From assembly GCF_041080795.1 (NCBI RefSeq), contig NZ_CP129674.1:682001-746000 (forward strand): a stretch of DNA of 64,000 nucleotides. The letters are read 5' to 3'. Below the pieces are notes generated by a model that did not search any database, was not told where the DNA came from, and saw nothing but the letters and a program-made list of their open reading frames with translations. The first letter of the stretch is position 1, and every line of letters begins with the position of its first letter. Both the position numbers and the translations under genes were made by a program. Positions 15,936-24,600 of the stretch are shown piece by piece. This DNA is from Bifidobacterium sp. WK041_4_12. GTDB lineage: Bacteria > Actinomycetota > Actinomycetes > Actinomycetales > Bifidobacteriaceae.

Positions 15936-16530
15936 TCAGTTCTCCTCCTGTACGGTGTCGCCGAGGCGGGACATGTTAAGGTAACGTCGTGTGGACCAGT
16001 CGTTGTCGATGACATAGCGGATTCTTGCGCTGATAAGCATTAATGCAGATTTACCATCCGGGAACGCGCCCACGAGGTGGGTCCTGCGTCGCATCTCGCG
16101 GTTGAGCCGTTCAATCATGTTGCTGATGTGGATATGCCCGGGGGTTCGACCGGAAAGCCTCTCAACGGGTACGTGGTTGTCTCGCCGTTGCCCTTGCGCA
16201 GTCACTTGGCTGCTCCTTGAGTTTTCTGGACTATATCTCGGCCGCAACCGTCTTGGCGTTGGACAGCGCCGAGACGCGTGGCTCCATAGCAAACACGGCC
16301 TTCAGCGCGTCGGCGGCTCACAGGATGTGTCGCGGAGATCCCGGTGAGCACGCCCGCGCATGGAGTGCACCATGCAGCGTTGGTAGCGAGCCTCGGGCAG
16401 CGATTCACCGACTGTATTCACCAGCCCGGCGCACCGGTCACCATCCGCACGCCGTCCATGAACGCATTCGAGAGCAGTAGGCGCACGAGCAGCTGGACCG
16501 GCTCGTCGACAAGGTGCTTAGATTCCCAAA
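15936..16530 (-). pseudogene. IS256-family (mutator) transposase remnant
   Basis: Reading leftwards, pieces in different frames match an IS256-type transposase: ARYQRCMVH around 16390, KTVAAEI around 16240 and then a clean C-terminus NMIERLNREMRRRTHLVGAF near 16110, ending at 15936. Frameshifts between pieces mean no functional protein. It sits between the two convergent recombinase fragments. Confidence 0.75.
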
Positions 16531-16626
16531 GACATGTCACGCAACCGAGGATCGTCCCATGCTTCGTTTCGCTCGGCATAAGGGGCTCGCAGACGTCAGA
16601 GCATAGTGAGTTATATAACTCACTAG

Positions 16627-17157
16627 TTATGCTTTGATGACGCTGTAGATGGTTTTCCGGCTGACGTGGTACTGGTCGGCTATCTCCTGCACCGTCAGAC
16701 TACTCTCAGCATAGAGTTCGCGGATGCGCCCGCGCTGCTTTTCAGGGAGCTTGGATGGCCTGCAGCCGAGGTGTCCCCTGGCTCTGACTGTCTGGAGTCC
16801 TGCGCTGGTGCGTTCACGGATGAGGTCGTGTTCGAACTGCGCCATCGCGGCGAACACGTTGAAGATCAGCACGCCGCCGGGCGTGGTGGTGTCCATGCTC
16901 TCCGTCAGACTTTTGAACCCCATTCCCTTGGATTACAGCAGACCCATGAGATCCATGAGGTTCTGCACGCTACGCCCAAGCCGGTCGAGCTTCCACACGA
17001 CCAGGGTGTTTCCGTCGCGGATCACATCGAGCATATGGTCGAGTTCGGGACGGTGCGCCTTCGCGCCCGACGCGTGATCGGTGAACAGCCGTTTTCACAT
17101 CCGGCACTGTCGAGGGCATCGGTCTGCAACCCTTACCCTGGCATAACCCACGATCAC
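16627..17157 (-). pseudogene. Serine recombinase (resolvase), copy 2, multiply broken
   Basis: It starts with GTG at 17157 (VIVGYARV), three bases from the stop of the antitoxin gene. Frameshifts near 17125 and 17085 and an in-frame TAA at about 16934 break the catalytic domain; the rest is open from ATG 16923 and includes FAAMAQFEHDLIRERTSAGL and a C-terminal helix-turn-helix (LTVQEIADQYHVSRKTIYSV). It is more complete than copy 1 and in opposite orientation. Confidence 0.85.
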
Positions 17158-17159
17158 GC

Positions 17160-17492
17160 TCAGGCGTCCTGCAACCGGTGGTGCTGGTGCTTCATCTCCT
17201 GCTCGATGAGCATGCGCAGATACTCGGACTTGTTGCGCAGTCCCGAACGTTCACGCTGCTCGTCCACGAACGCAGCCATCGACTCGGACGCCTTGAAATG
17301 AATTTGCACGCTCTTCTCCCGGGGCCTGTCCCCAAGGCGAGGCCTGCCCATCAGCACAGCCACGGCATCCGCAACATTATCCGTGCCGGCCGCCTCCATC
17401 AAATCGCGCTCGGCCTCGACCTGAGCCTGAGCGCCGGTACTCTCCACCGCCTGAGAATCATCCCACTGCCACGTCTCGTCCTGCAATGCCAT
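17160..17492 (-). CDS. Antitoxin, ribbon-helix-helix type (paralogue of 3577-3903)
   Basis: About 110 residues. VAVLMGRPRLGDRPREKSVQ carries the same GRP-x-LG block as the antitoxin at 3577, followed by a ribbon-helix-helix-like stretch (IHFKASESMAAFVDEQRERS, then GLRNKSEYLRMLIEQ). ATG 17492 has AGGTCAGGTG upstream; a TTG at 17513 that would overlap the toxin stop is the alternative start. It follows the toxin gene and precedes a recombinase gene within three bases, so the three formed one transcription unit. It probably neutralises the toxin and represses the operon. Confidence 0.75.
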   Translation of the reverse strand: MALQDETWQWDDSQAVESTGAQAQVEAERDLMEAAGTDNVADAVAVLMGRPRLGDRPREKSVQIHFKASESMAAFVDEQRERSGLRNKSEYLRMLIEQEMKHQHHRLQDA

Positions 17493-17509
17493 CAGATTCA
17501 CCTGACCTT

Positions 17510-17767
17510 TCAATCCTTGTCCCAGAAATTGCCCTGCTCCGCGTTCACATGGAACACCACGATGCCACGCCCCGGCATGATCTTCATCATGACCTCGATG
17601 CTCGGCACCAGCGGGTCACCGTGATGCCGTCCAGTGAACTTAAGATAGCGTTCACCACCACGCACCAGCAGCCTGCGACGAATCGGATGCTGATACGCAA
17701 ACAGCACATCGGCAACCGTGAAGCCATGACGCTCGGCCGAGCGGGCAAACACCATTCTTGAAGACAT
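17510..17767 (-). CDS. Small toxin (intact paralogue of the broken gene at 3307)
   Basis: An 85-residue protein (VFARSAERHGFTVADVLFAY ... IEVMMKIMPGRGIVVFHVNA). It aligns over its whole length with the frameshifted protein at 3307-3580. The K/R-HGF opening and the terminal VVFH strand suggest a compact ribonuclease-type toxin of BrnT-like size, but the catalytic residues are not identifiable by eye. ATG 17767 is preferred; GTG at 17785 is possible but would lie inside the operator. It is the first gene of a toxin-antitoxin-recombinase operon. Confidence 0.7.
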   Translation of the reverse strand: MSSRMVFARSAERHGFTVADVLFAYQHPIRRRLLVRGGERYLKFTGRHHGDPLVPSIEVMMKIMPGRGIVVFHVNAEQGNFWDKD

Positions 17768-17777
17768 GACATAAGTA

Positions 17778-17795
17778 TAGCACACTTTCGTGCTA
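17778..17795. promoter_or_regulatory. Inverted repeat at the toxin start, probable operator
   Basis: TAGCAC (17778-17783) and GTGCTA (17790-17795) form a perfect inverted repeat with a 6-base spacer, 11 bases upstream of the toxin ATG at 17767. It mirrors the position of the palindrome at the paralogous locus (3285-3301). Confidence 0.55.
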
Positions 17796-18301
17796 CATAC
17801 AGGTCATTATGTGAAGAAACTCAACCCAACCAAGCGATTACTGCACTCTGATTCTTACACGGGTTTATATATACGTTTCGGCATGAAAACGGCCTAGATC
17901 GACAGGACGCGGGACTGTATAGAAAACGTTCGTTTAATGCGATAACAGTGGGGTAAGAGTCGATATATAAAGTGTCGTTTCCTTCACATAAAACCTTCTC
18001 TTCGAGCTGATGCTTATTGTGTGCACTTGTCCTACGGCAAACCTTATTCCAAATGCTCTTAAGACACATACATAATCGCCCCGGATGACCACTTTGTTCT
18101 GACCCTGCCCGTCGGCCATTTTCGGGGCTTTCACCGCCTTCTTGGCCTTATCAGCGGCAGCCTACAACACCTGCGGATCGTTGTAATAGGTGATCCGCCC
18201 CCGCCCGATTCTCCTGCCATAGGCCGGACGCCCAGGCATCCTTTGGATGCTGCGGAATTGAGAACACGTCTGAAGGAAACAGGCTGTATGGTCCATGCCA
18301 A
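17796..18301. other. Degenerate DNA with an unidentified coding remnant
   Basis: On the minus strand at about 18250-18050, pieces such as YYNDPQVL, a stop codon, and AADKAKKAVKAPKMADG then NKVVIRGDYVCVL look like a decayed coding sequence. I do not recognise the family. The rest is A+T-rich with no supported gene. Confidence 0.35.
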
Positions 18302-18892
18302 TCATATTGTCGTCCGTGAAGTATTGCCGTCCGCGGAGAAGTGGTACCGGCCTGCGTTGACACGTTCGAGAAAGTCTTCAAGCCATCGTCGTTCTGCTAT
18401 GAAAGCCTCTTGTTCGAGCCAGAATATTTCTTGCAGATACAATGTGTCGGAATCGTCGGGAAACCATTGCTTCATCTGATTGTCGAATGCATTGAGGAAT
18501 GCTGTGATGCGAGTGATGCGACGCTGGCATGATTCAATAATCTCCTGCTTTGAGAGTGAAGGGAGGAAGCACAGCACGGGCAGCATGTCCAGTGGCTGCG
18601 GTTGTTGGTTGTTAAGTATGGCGTGCAACAAATCGAAAAATTCGTTATCCCCTTTTTCTGTGAGTCTGTATAGGTTTTTGCTTGGCATCTTTCCGGTTTG
18701 CGACACCGAGTCGAATTCAAGCATGCCCGTTCGGACCAGGCTTTTGAGCTGGTTGTAGACGGATCCTCTGGCGATGCCTGCCCATCTGTCGGAATTCCAT
18801 GATTTGAGTTCCTTCTCAATCTCGTATCCGTATGTTGGTTGCCGTAGCCGTACGATTCCGAGTACCAGCAATCTTGTTGTCTGAACGCTCAA
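18302..18892 (-). CDS. PadR-family transcriptional regulator
   Basis: A 196-residue protein. The N-terminal winged helix is typical (LLVLGIVRLRQPTYGYEIEK, then GSVYNQLKSLVRTGML and NLYRLTEKGDNEFF), and the C-terminal ~90 residues are the helical dimerisation part seen in longer PadR proteins. PadR proteins commonly repress adjacent ABC exporter or stress operons. Here it diverges from the ABC/DUF4097 cluster across a 440-base spacer with an inverted repeat. It is probably the regulator of that cluster. Confidence 0.85.
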   Translation of the reverse strand: MSVQTTRLLVLGIVRLRQPTYGYEIEKELKSWNSDRWAGIARGSVYNQLKSLVRTGMLEFDSVSQTGKMPSKNLYRLTEKGDNEFFDLLHAILNNQQPQPLDMLPVLCFLPSLSKQEIIESCQRRITRITAFLNAFDNQMKQWFPDDSDTLYLQEIFWLEQEAFIAERRWLEDFLERVNAGRYHFSADGNTSRTTI

Positions 18893-19007
18893 CTGTGGTC
18901 ATTTCCTTTGCCTGTATTCGTGCTTTTGCGTGTCGGTGGTCACGAATTGACCGCTACATCACAGTAACCGACTTTGACATTCTAGCAAGAACATATACTC
19001 TAATTTA

Positions 19008-19041
19008 TATAGTCAAATTTGTTTAGTTTATATTGACTATA
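19008..19041. promoter_or_regulatory. Inverted repeat between PadR and ABC genes
   Basis: TATAGTCAA (19008-19016) and TTGACTATA (19033-19041) are perfect complements 16 bases apart in an A+T-rich divergent spacer. TTGACTATA resembles a promoter element as well. It is a candidate PadR operator; no other gene is visible in 18893-19332. Confidence 0.45.
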
Positions 19042-19332
19042 AAACATTGACCAAATAGAAAAGACAATCGTATGAAGATCGCAATGTCTACGAAAATTGA
19101 GCATCGTGCTGGGAATGTTCGGCCGTCGACCAAGTTCGGTGGTGGCGTTATTACAGGAGGCGCAAAGCATGACATCACGTGGCGGCATCTGCTCGTTTGG
19201 CTGCCGTGTTCGAGACCGTTCAACGGTTTGTCAAAGATGTGCCCCCCAATCTATCGGTCGTTTCTCTTTAAGGCGTGAGGCAGTATGCCGGAGCATGCTT
19301 CATGCCTTTCAAGGATATAAGGAGTACACCAC

Positions 19333-20055
19333 ATGATCGAAGTTCATGATTTAGTAAAAAGATACCGATACAGGGGAAAAGTAAAAACTGCCGTGTTAGA
19401 CCTTTCATTTTCTCTGAACGACGGGAGAAGTTTGGGCGTCTTAGGACCTAATGGAGCTGGGAAAAGCACCACGATGCGAATTCTCGCAACTCTGATGAAG
19501 CCCGATTCCGGCGGTCAACGGCGCAGAGTCGACATCGCGATGGGGCTCGTCAATAATCCGTCGGCCGCTTTTTTGGATGAGCCATCTGCCGGGCTCGATC
19601 CTGATGCCCGTGAAGATTTGTGTAATCTCCTGCTGTCGGTTCGAAAACAGTTCGGGACTTCAATTGTGATTACAACCCACTATATTGAAGAGGCAGAACG
19701 GGTAGCCGACAACATTATGGTCATGGACAAAGGGTCTATAGTTTCCGAAGGATCGCCTCAGCAACTATCCAATCAATATGCGCAGGATACAATCACTCTT
19801 GCTATCAAAAATGCAAGGAAAGATGACTTGTCTTCGATCTTTTCTGCCATGTCGGCAATAGATGAATCGTTGCTGCTCAACGAAGATGATTCCATCTGTA
19901 ATGTGCAGATTAAGGCATTGCATTCACCGAAAGTTCTTCCAGACATATTGAGGGAAATGAATCGAATCGGTGCTGAAATAACATCGATTGATGTGCGACA
20001 AGGGAGTCTTAATGATGCATTTTTGCGTCTTACAGGAAATGAGGCGACACCGTGA
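19333..20055 (+). CDS. ABC transporter ATPase with internal in-frame deletion
   Basis: A 240-residue protein of the DrrA type, usually ~310 residues. Walker A GPNGAGKST is at 38-46, but at residues 57-62 the sequence jumps from MKPDSG directly into GGQRRRVDIAMGLV, i.e. from just after Walker A to the end of the signature motif. The Q-loop and most of the helical domain, about 70-80 residues, are missing. Walker B (AAFLDEPSAGLD) and the switch (TTHYIEEAE) remain. The joint lies where SGG-type sequence occurs in both parts, which would allow deletion by microhomology. ATP-driven transport is unlikely. Confidence 0.85.
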   Translation: MIEVHDLVKRYRYRGKVKTAVLDLSFSLNDGRSLGVLGPNGAGKSTTMRILATLMKPDSGGQRRRVDIAMGLVNNPSAAFLDEPSAGLDPDAREDLCNLLLSVRKQFGTSIVITTHYIEEAERVADNIMVMDKGSIVSEGSPQQLSNQYAQDTITLAIKNARKDDLSSIFSAMSAIDESLLLNEDDSICNVQIKALHSPKVLPDILREMNRIGAEITSIDVRQGSLNDAFLRLTGNEATP

Positions 20056-20324
20056 ATGACAATGTTCAGATCACTGAAACGACGCTCATCAATTCGGTAA
20101 GTAGTTCTTCATGGGTAAAAAGTGTATGGCTGTCATTTGCTCGAGAAATGCGTCATACCTTTGCCAATCCGTATTTTATTATAGGTTCCTTGATGCCGCC
20201 AGGAAATCCTCATCAGGCGTTTACGATTCTTCAGTGCAACGGGGAATTGCAATCGGCGTCGTATCAGCAGCCGTCTCCTTCCTTCTGGCAGCGAAGGCAT
20301 GTAATTCACGCAAATAAAAAATAA
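20052..20324 (+). pseudogene. ABC permease remnant (both ends kept, middle lost)
   Basis: It starts at ATG 20052 overlapping the ATPase stop. The first ~45 residues are a normal ABC-2 permease N-terminus (WLSFAREMRHTFANPYFIIG). After about 20205 the adjacent frame reads like the C-terminal last helix of such a permease (GIAIGVVSAAVSFLLAAKAC). The ~200 central residues are gone and the frame is shifted, so the partner ATPase has no working membrane subunit. Confidence 0.75.
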
Positions 20325-20343
20325 AATAGGGGGAGGAACTGTT

Positions 20344-20988
20344 ATGAATTTTTTCACAAGTGACTTGCACCAAACCGACATCCATGATCCAAACTATGCC
20401 GATATCGGTATTCTGCTGCATAATATGGGCGCGACCGTGCGCGTTGGTGCCAATTTGGACATACGTTTCCGTTATTGCAAACCTTCCGACTTCCGTATAT
20501 CTCGCGGCGCGAAATCGTTCGTCATCGAAAACACCGTGTCACCCGAGGAACATTTCGATCCGATGCATTGGTGGCGCTTCCCCCGTCTGGACATCATGCT
20601 TCCCTCCCAAGAGCACTTCCAGTCTTTGAGGCTGGAAGCGGATCATTCGGGATTGATTGTCTCTGATGTTTCCGTGCATACGATGTCGCTGCAGATCATA
20701 GATGGCTCATGCAAACTCAATCGAGTTATGGCAGACGAAACCTCCATTCACATCGATTCAGGGAGCATTCGGTGGCATGGACAGCCCAATGACATATCGC
20801 TTGATTGCAAAAACGGAAGCGCGAACATCCATGGCATGCCATCCGACTTCGGCTACGATGCGAATCTCCGCAACGGACACATGAGGCTAGGCAGCCGACG
20901 CCTTTGGGGAGGATCTTCTTCCGAGCACAAGACTGGTGCGCCATATGCCGCCGTTACCTGCCAAAACGGCACTGTCAGCATTGACTAG
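20344..20988 (+). CDS. DUF4097-like beta-strand repeat protein
   Basis: A 214-residue protein with no signal peptide or membrane helix. Alternating short strands (LRLEADHSGLIVSDVSVHTM, IHIDSGSIRWHGQPNDISLD, GSANIHGMPSDFGYDANLRN) match the DUF4097 (YvlB/LiaG-like) fold found next to PadR regulators and ABC exporters. GGGGGAGGA precedes the ATG. It is apparently intact although the two upstream transporter genes are damaged. Confidence 0.7.
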   Translation: MNFFTSDLHQTDIHDPNYADIGILLHNMGATVRVGANLDIRFRYCKPSDFRISRGAKSFVIENTVSPEEHFDPMHWWRFPRLDIMLPSQEHFQSLRLEADHSGLIVSDVSVHTMSLQIIDGSCKLNRVMADETSIHIDSGSIRWHGQPNDISLDCKNGSANIHGMPSDFGYDANLRNGHMRLGSRRLWGGSSSEHKTGAPYAAVTCQNGTVSID

Positions 20989-21109
20989 CATTCACTGCGG
21001 TCTGGTTTTCCCATAGGGGTGGATGTTCGGCGACTGAAATCGCACATAGACGATGGGCCATACTCTCCCAAGCCAAAGAGCTCAAGCACTTTTGTGCAAT
21101 AAACCGGAC

Positions 21110-21525
21110 GTTATCCTGCTAAGCGGACTGCTCAATACCAACATATGGACGCGGATACGACAAGCAATACGATCCCGATACGAGCCGCATCGCCGTCAAA
21201 GTCATGGTGTAGAACTCGTCCTTGAGATGGCCGAACACCTGTTCGGTGGCCGCGTTGTCCAGGCAGTTGCCTTTGTGGCTCATTGACTGGCGGATGCCAA
21301 GCGTATGCAACCGTTGCCGCCACCAGCGGTGTTGATACTGCCAACCCATGTCCGAATGCAGGATTGGGTGCCTGCCATGGGGCAGTCTGTCTTCCAGCAG
21401 GGCCAAAAGACGTTGCTGCTGCGCGAGATCGGGATGCCGGGATATATCCCAGGCGATGATCTCCTTGGTGGCCGTGTCGTGGACGGGAGCGAGATACGCC
21501 TTGGTGCCTTCAACTCACTGCATGC
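21110..21525 (-). mobile_element. IS3-family transposase (orfB) fragment
   Basis: Reading leftwards from about 21520: GTKAYLAPVHDTATKEIIAW, HSDMGWQYQ and DNAATEQVFGHLKDEFY supply the three DDE regions of an IS3 orfB. The N-terminal third is absent (a TGA precedes VEGTKAYL) and the C-terminus goes out of frame after KDEFY. This is a dead fragment between the DUF4097 gene and the giant surface protein. Confidence 0.8.
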
Positions 21526-21677
21526 TTTGGAGTGTGGGGATTGCGTTCTCTGGTGGGGGAAAAGTCTCGCATAAAATGTACATGCTGTAGTATGTTATTC
21601 ATATTGTGTATTTCGCTGGGAAGGGGTGTCTTCCTGGTGCGGCAAGCGACATTGTTAGTACGGATGGGGTTGGTGTG

Positions 21678-24600
21678 ATGACTTACCACGAGGGTGTATC
21701 AGGGAAGGGGCGTGCCGCCTTCGCGCATAGTGCGGGGAGTGGGCGCGGGCATGCGGGTAATTCCGGGCGCATTGGTGACTTGGGGCATTCGGATAGTGTG
21801 GCGCGCAAGAGCAGCCTGAGGCATGGGGGCAGTCCGGCGCATAGGGGGCGTCATGTATCGCGCAGTGTTCGGCTATCGCTGTGGCTCACGTTTTTCGGTG
21901 CGTTGATCGTGCTGTTTCTGAGCATGTACTTCCGTCCCGCTCCCGAAGCCATCGCAGATCCACCTGCCTTCGGTCCTGATGGCTATTTCAGCACTTTGAA
22001 TGTTGGTGACAGGCCGGTGGTATCGGATGGTTGGGATTCGGCGCGTCGGATTGTGTTTGGGAAAACCGATTCTTCGCAGACCTATCAGAATAAGTCGGTG
22101 TCTGGTGGGTATAAGACCTTGGCGAAGGGTGCCGTGGAAAGTGTTGCTGACGCTGATATTGGTGTGGGTCAGAGTTATTCGAAGTCTGCTACGACGTCAG
22201 TGCTTGCGGGTGAGGCGTTGCTGTTCGCTGATAATACGGTGACGTCAGGTTTTACGTTTGATTCGTCGGGTAACCCGTTTACAAATGATTTTGACTCCGG
22301 TGCTGCGAACACGGGGTATAGGTCTGGTCCTGCTCTGGCGTCTGTTGGTGTGGCATCGCAGAATTATTCCGTGTTCGAGCAGGGGTTGTTGCGTTCTGCC
22401 CCTGTTGAGGGTGTGTGTACGAATGCTTCTGGCTGTAAGTCTGGTAGTTACACGCAGCAGACTGATTCGGTGAATTCGTATAGAGTGTTTCCGTTGTCTA
22501 CTGGTGATGTGAAGCAGTATTTCAATCACACAAGCGGCTTGTCGGTTGACTCCAATCTTGCTTGTCCTTCGAAAATTTGTGTTAATAATTCTTCTGGCTT
22601 TTGGTTGCGTTCTGCTAGATGGAACGGTGTGGCCTATGCGTACGATGTGTGGAACGACGGTGCACCGAGCTCTGACAATACGAGCTTCGGTAGTTACGGA
22701 TTGCGTCCTGCTCTTCGTCTGAATCTTGATAATCTGTTGCTGTCGTCCAAAAGCACGGATTATGCACAGCCATCCAACTCTGATGCGGCGTCATCACTGA
22801 CCTTAACATTCAAGGACGAATCGCTACCCGCACTCGGTGCAATAAATCTCGATAGCTCGAATCGCGTCGAAGAGAGCACTTTCAGCTTGCCTCTAGGTTC
22901 TACGTACCCGCTCACGGCAGGCAACGTGTCCGCATATCCTGATGGTCTCGGATGGAAGCTCGTAAACCAAAGCTCCTCTGACGGTACAGTTGCGAAGTCC
23001 GGTAGCGGTACCTCTCTGAGCACCCAGGATATATCTGCCGGCACGTATGACCTATATGTGTGGGGTTTGGACAAAGGCAGTGCCTCTGAAGGTGTCACGC
23101 ACCGTGGCACAGCGCCACAACACTTCACAGTAACTATTGCTGAACCAGAAAGCTTCGAGTTCACCCTGAACATCACCGATCTCAACACGAACGTCGTTGT
23201 ACCAGCAAATGGACTCGAGCACGCTGGACCGGATTATGGTGCCCCGTACATGTGGGGCGTCGACTGGTGGACTGGTACCAAATGGGAGGCGATTTCCTGC
23301 AGCACATCTGCCAACTCGGATACGGCCAATCAAACATGCAATGGAAACCTGACATTCCAAGGAAAGTCGCGAACGGGTACTGATGTTGGTCCGCAGCTAG
23401 GCAAACCTGCTAGCTGGGGTGTAAGCACTACGGGTAATCTACGCATGCGGTTAACTAACGCTTCCAATGGAGGCTCTACATCTTGGTTAAATGCGTTCGC
23501 GACCGCTTCGTTCGATGGTGTGCACCAGACAGCATCGATGATAACCGAAGTTGGAGATATACCCTTTCTTGGCATCAAGGACCCAGATGTGGCTGTGACT
23601 TCTGCAGGCAATGGCACTGGCAAGCATATGTTTAAAGGCGCAAGCAATCTAGTTCGCGTAGGTAGAGTGTTTTATAATGCCGACCCGGGATGGGCTTCTG
23701 TGACAAAGACAGAGGTCTCGTTTGCGCATCGGATGTTTGAAGGTACAACGAGTCTCGAAACAATAGGAGATGGGTCGTTCGATCTGTCCAGTATTACAAA
23801 AGTTGGAGATTTTTTTGGCGCAGATGTTTTTCATAATAGTGGAATTCAAATGCTTCCTAATGCTTCTTTTAATCTGAGTTCGATTTCTACTATTAATTCA
23901 ACTACTCCGAGTTCCCGTGGCTATTTCTTAAGCGGAGCCTTTAGAGATGCAACTCGTTTGGCAACTTTGCCTCTTGGTTCGTTTAATACTTGGGCTCTAA
24001 CCGGTGATGTATATAACGATTTTTTCAAAGACGCGTTCAAAGGGGCAACGTCGCTGACGTCGCTGCCGGACGGATCGTTTAATTTGTCGAATGTAACGGG
24101 GGCTGGCAATGCCTTCTTCGCCTCGGCTTTCCAAGGTGCTACCTCGCTACCTGGATTGCCTGCAAATTCGTTCAAATTCGGAACGAGTCTGAATACGGTT
24201 GGAGCGGACTTCTTTAACTCGACATTTAAAGATGCGCATGCTTTGAATGCCTTGCCTGCCGGCTCTTTTGATTTGTCGAACGTGACGACGGTTGGCGAAC
24301 GATTCTTGAACATGACTTATGCGGGCACAACGGCTGCAACTGCACCTCAGCTGAATCGTGCTGCGGTGGTGCAGGTGGCATCGAAGTGGTCTTTGAATGA
24401 GGTCCCTAGCCAGGCGTCGGGCGTGTTCACGTCGACCTTTGAAAACGTGTCTACAGCAACGGGCAAGCTGCTGGAATCGGATGTTGCTCAATTGGCAAAG
24501 GATCCGGGGGACAAGAAAACGTTCCTCGGCACGAAGATGTGTACCGACTCAACGTACTCGCAGCACTGGGGCATGATGAACTGCCACTTCGAGTTCACGG

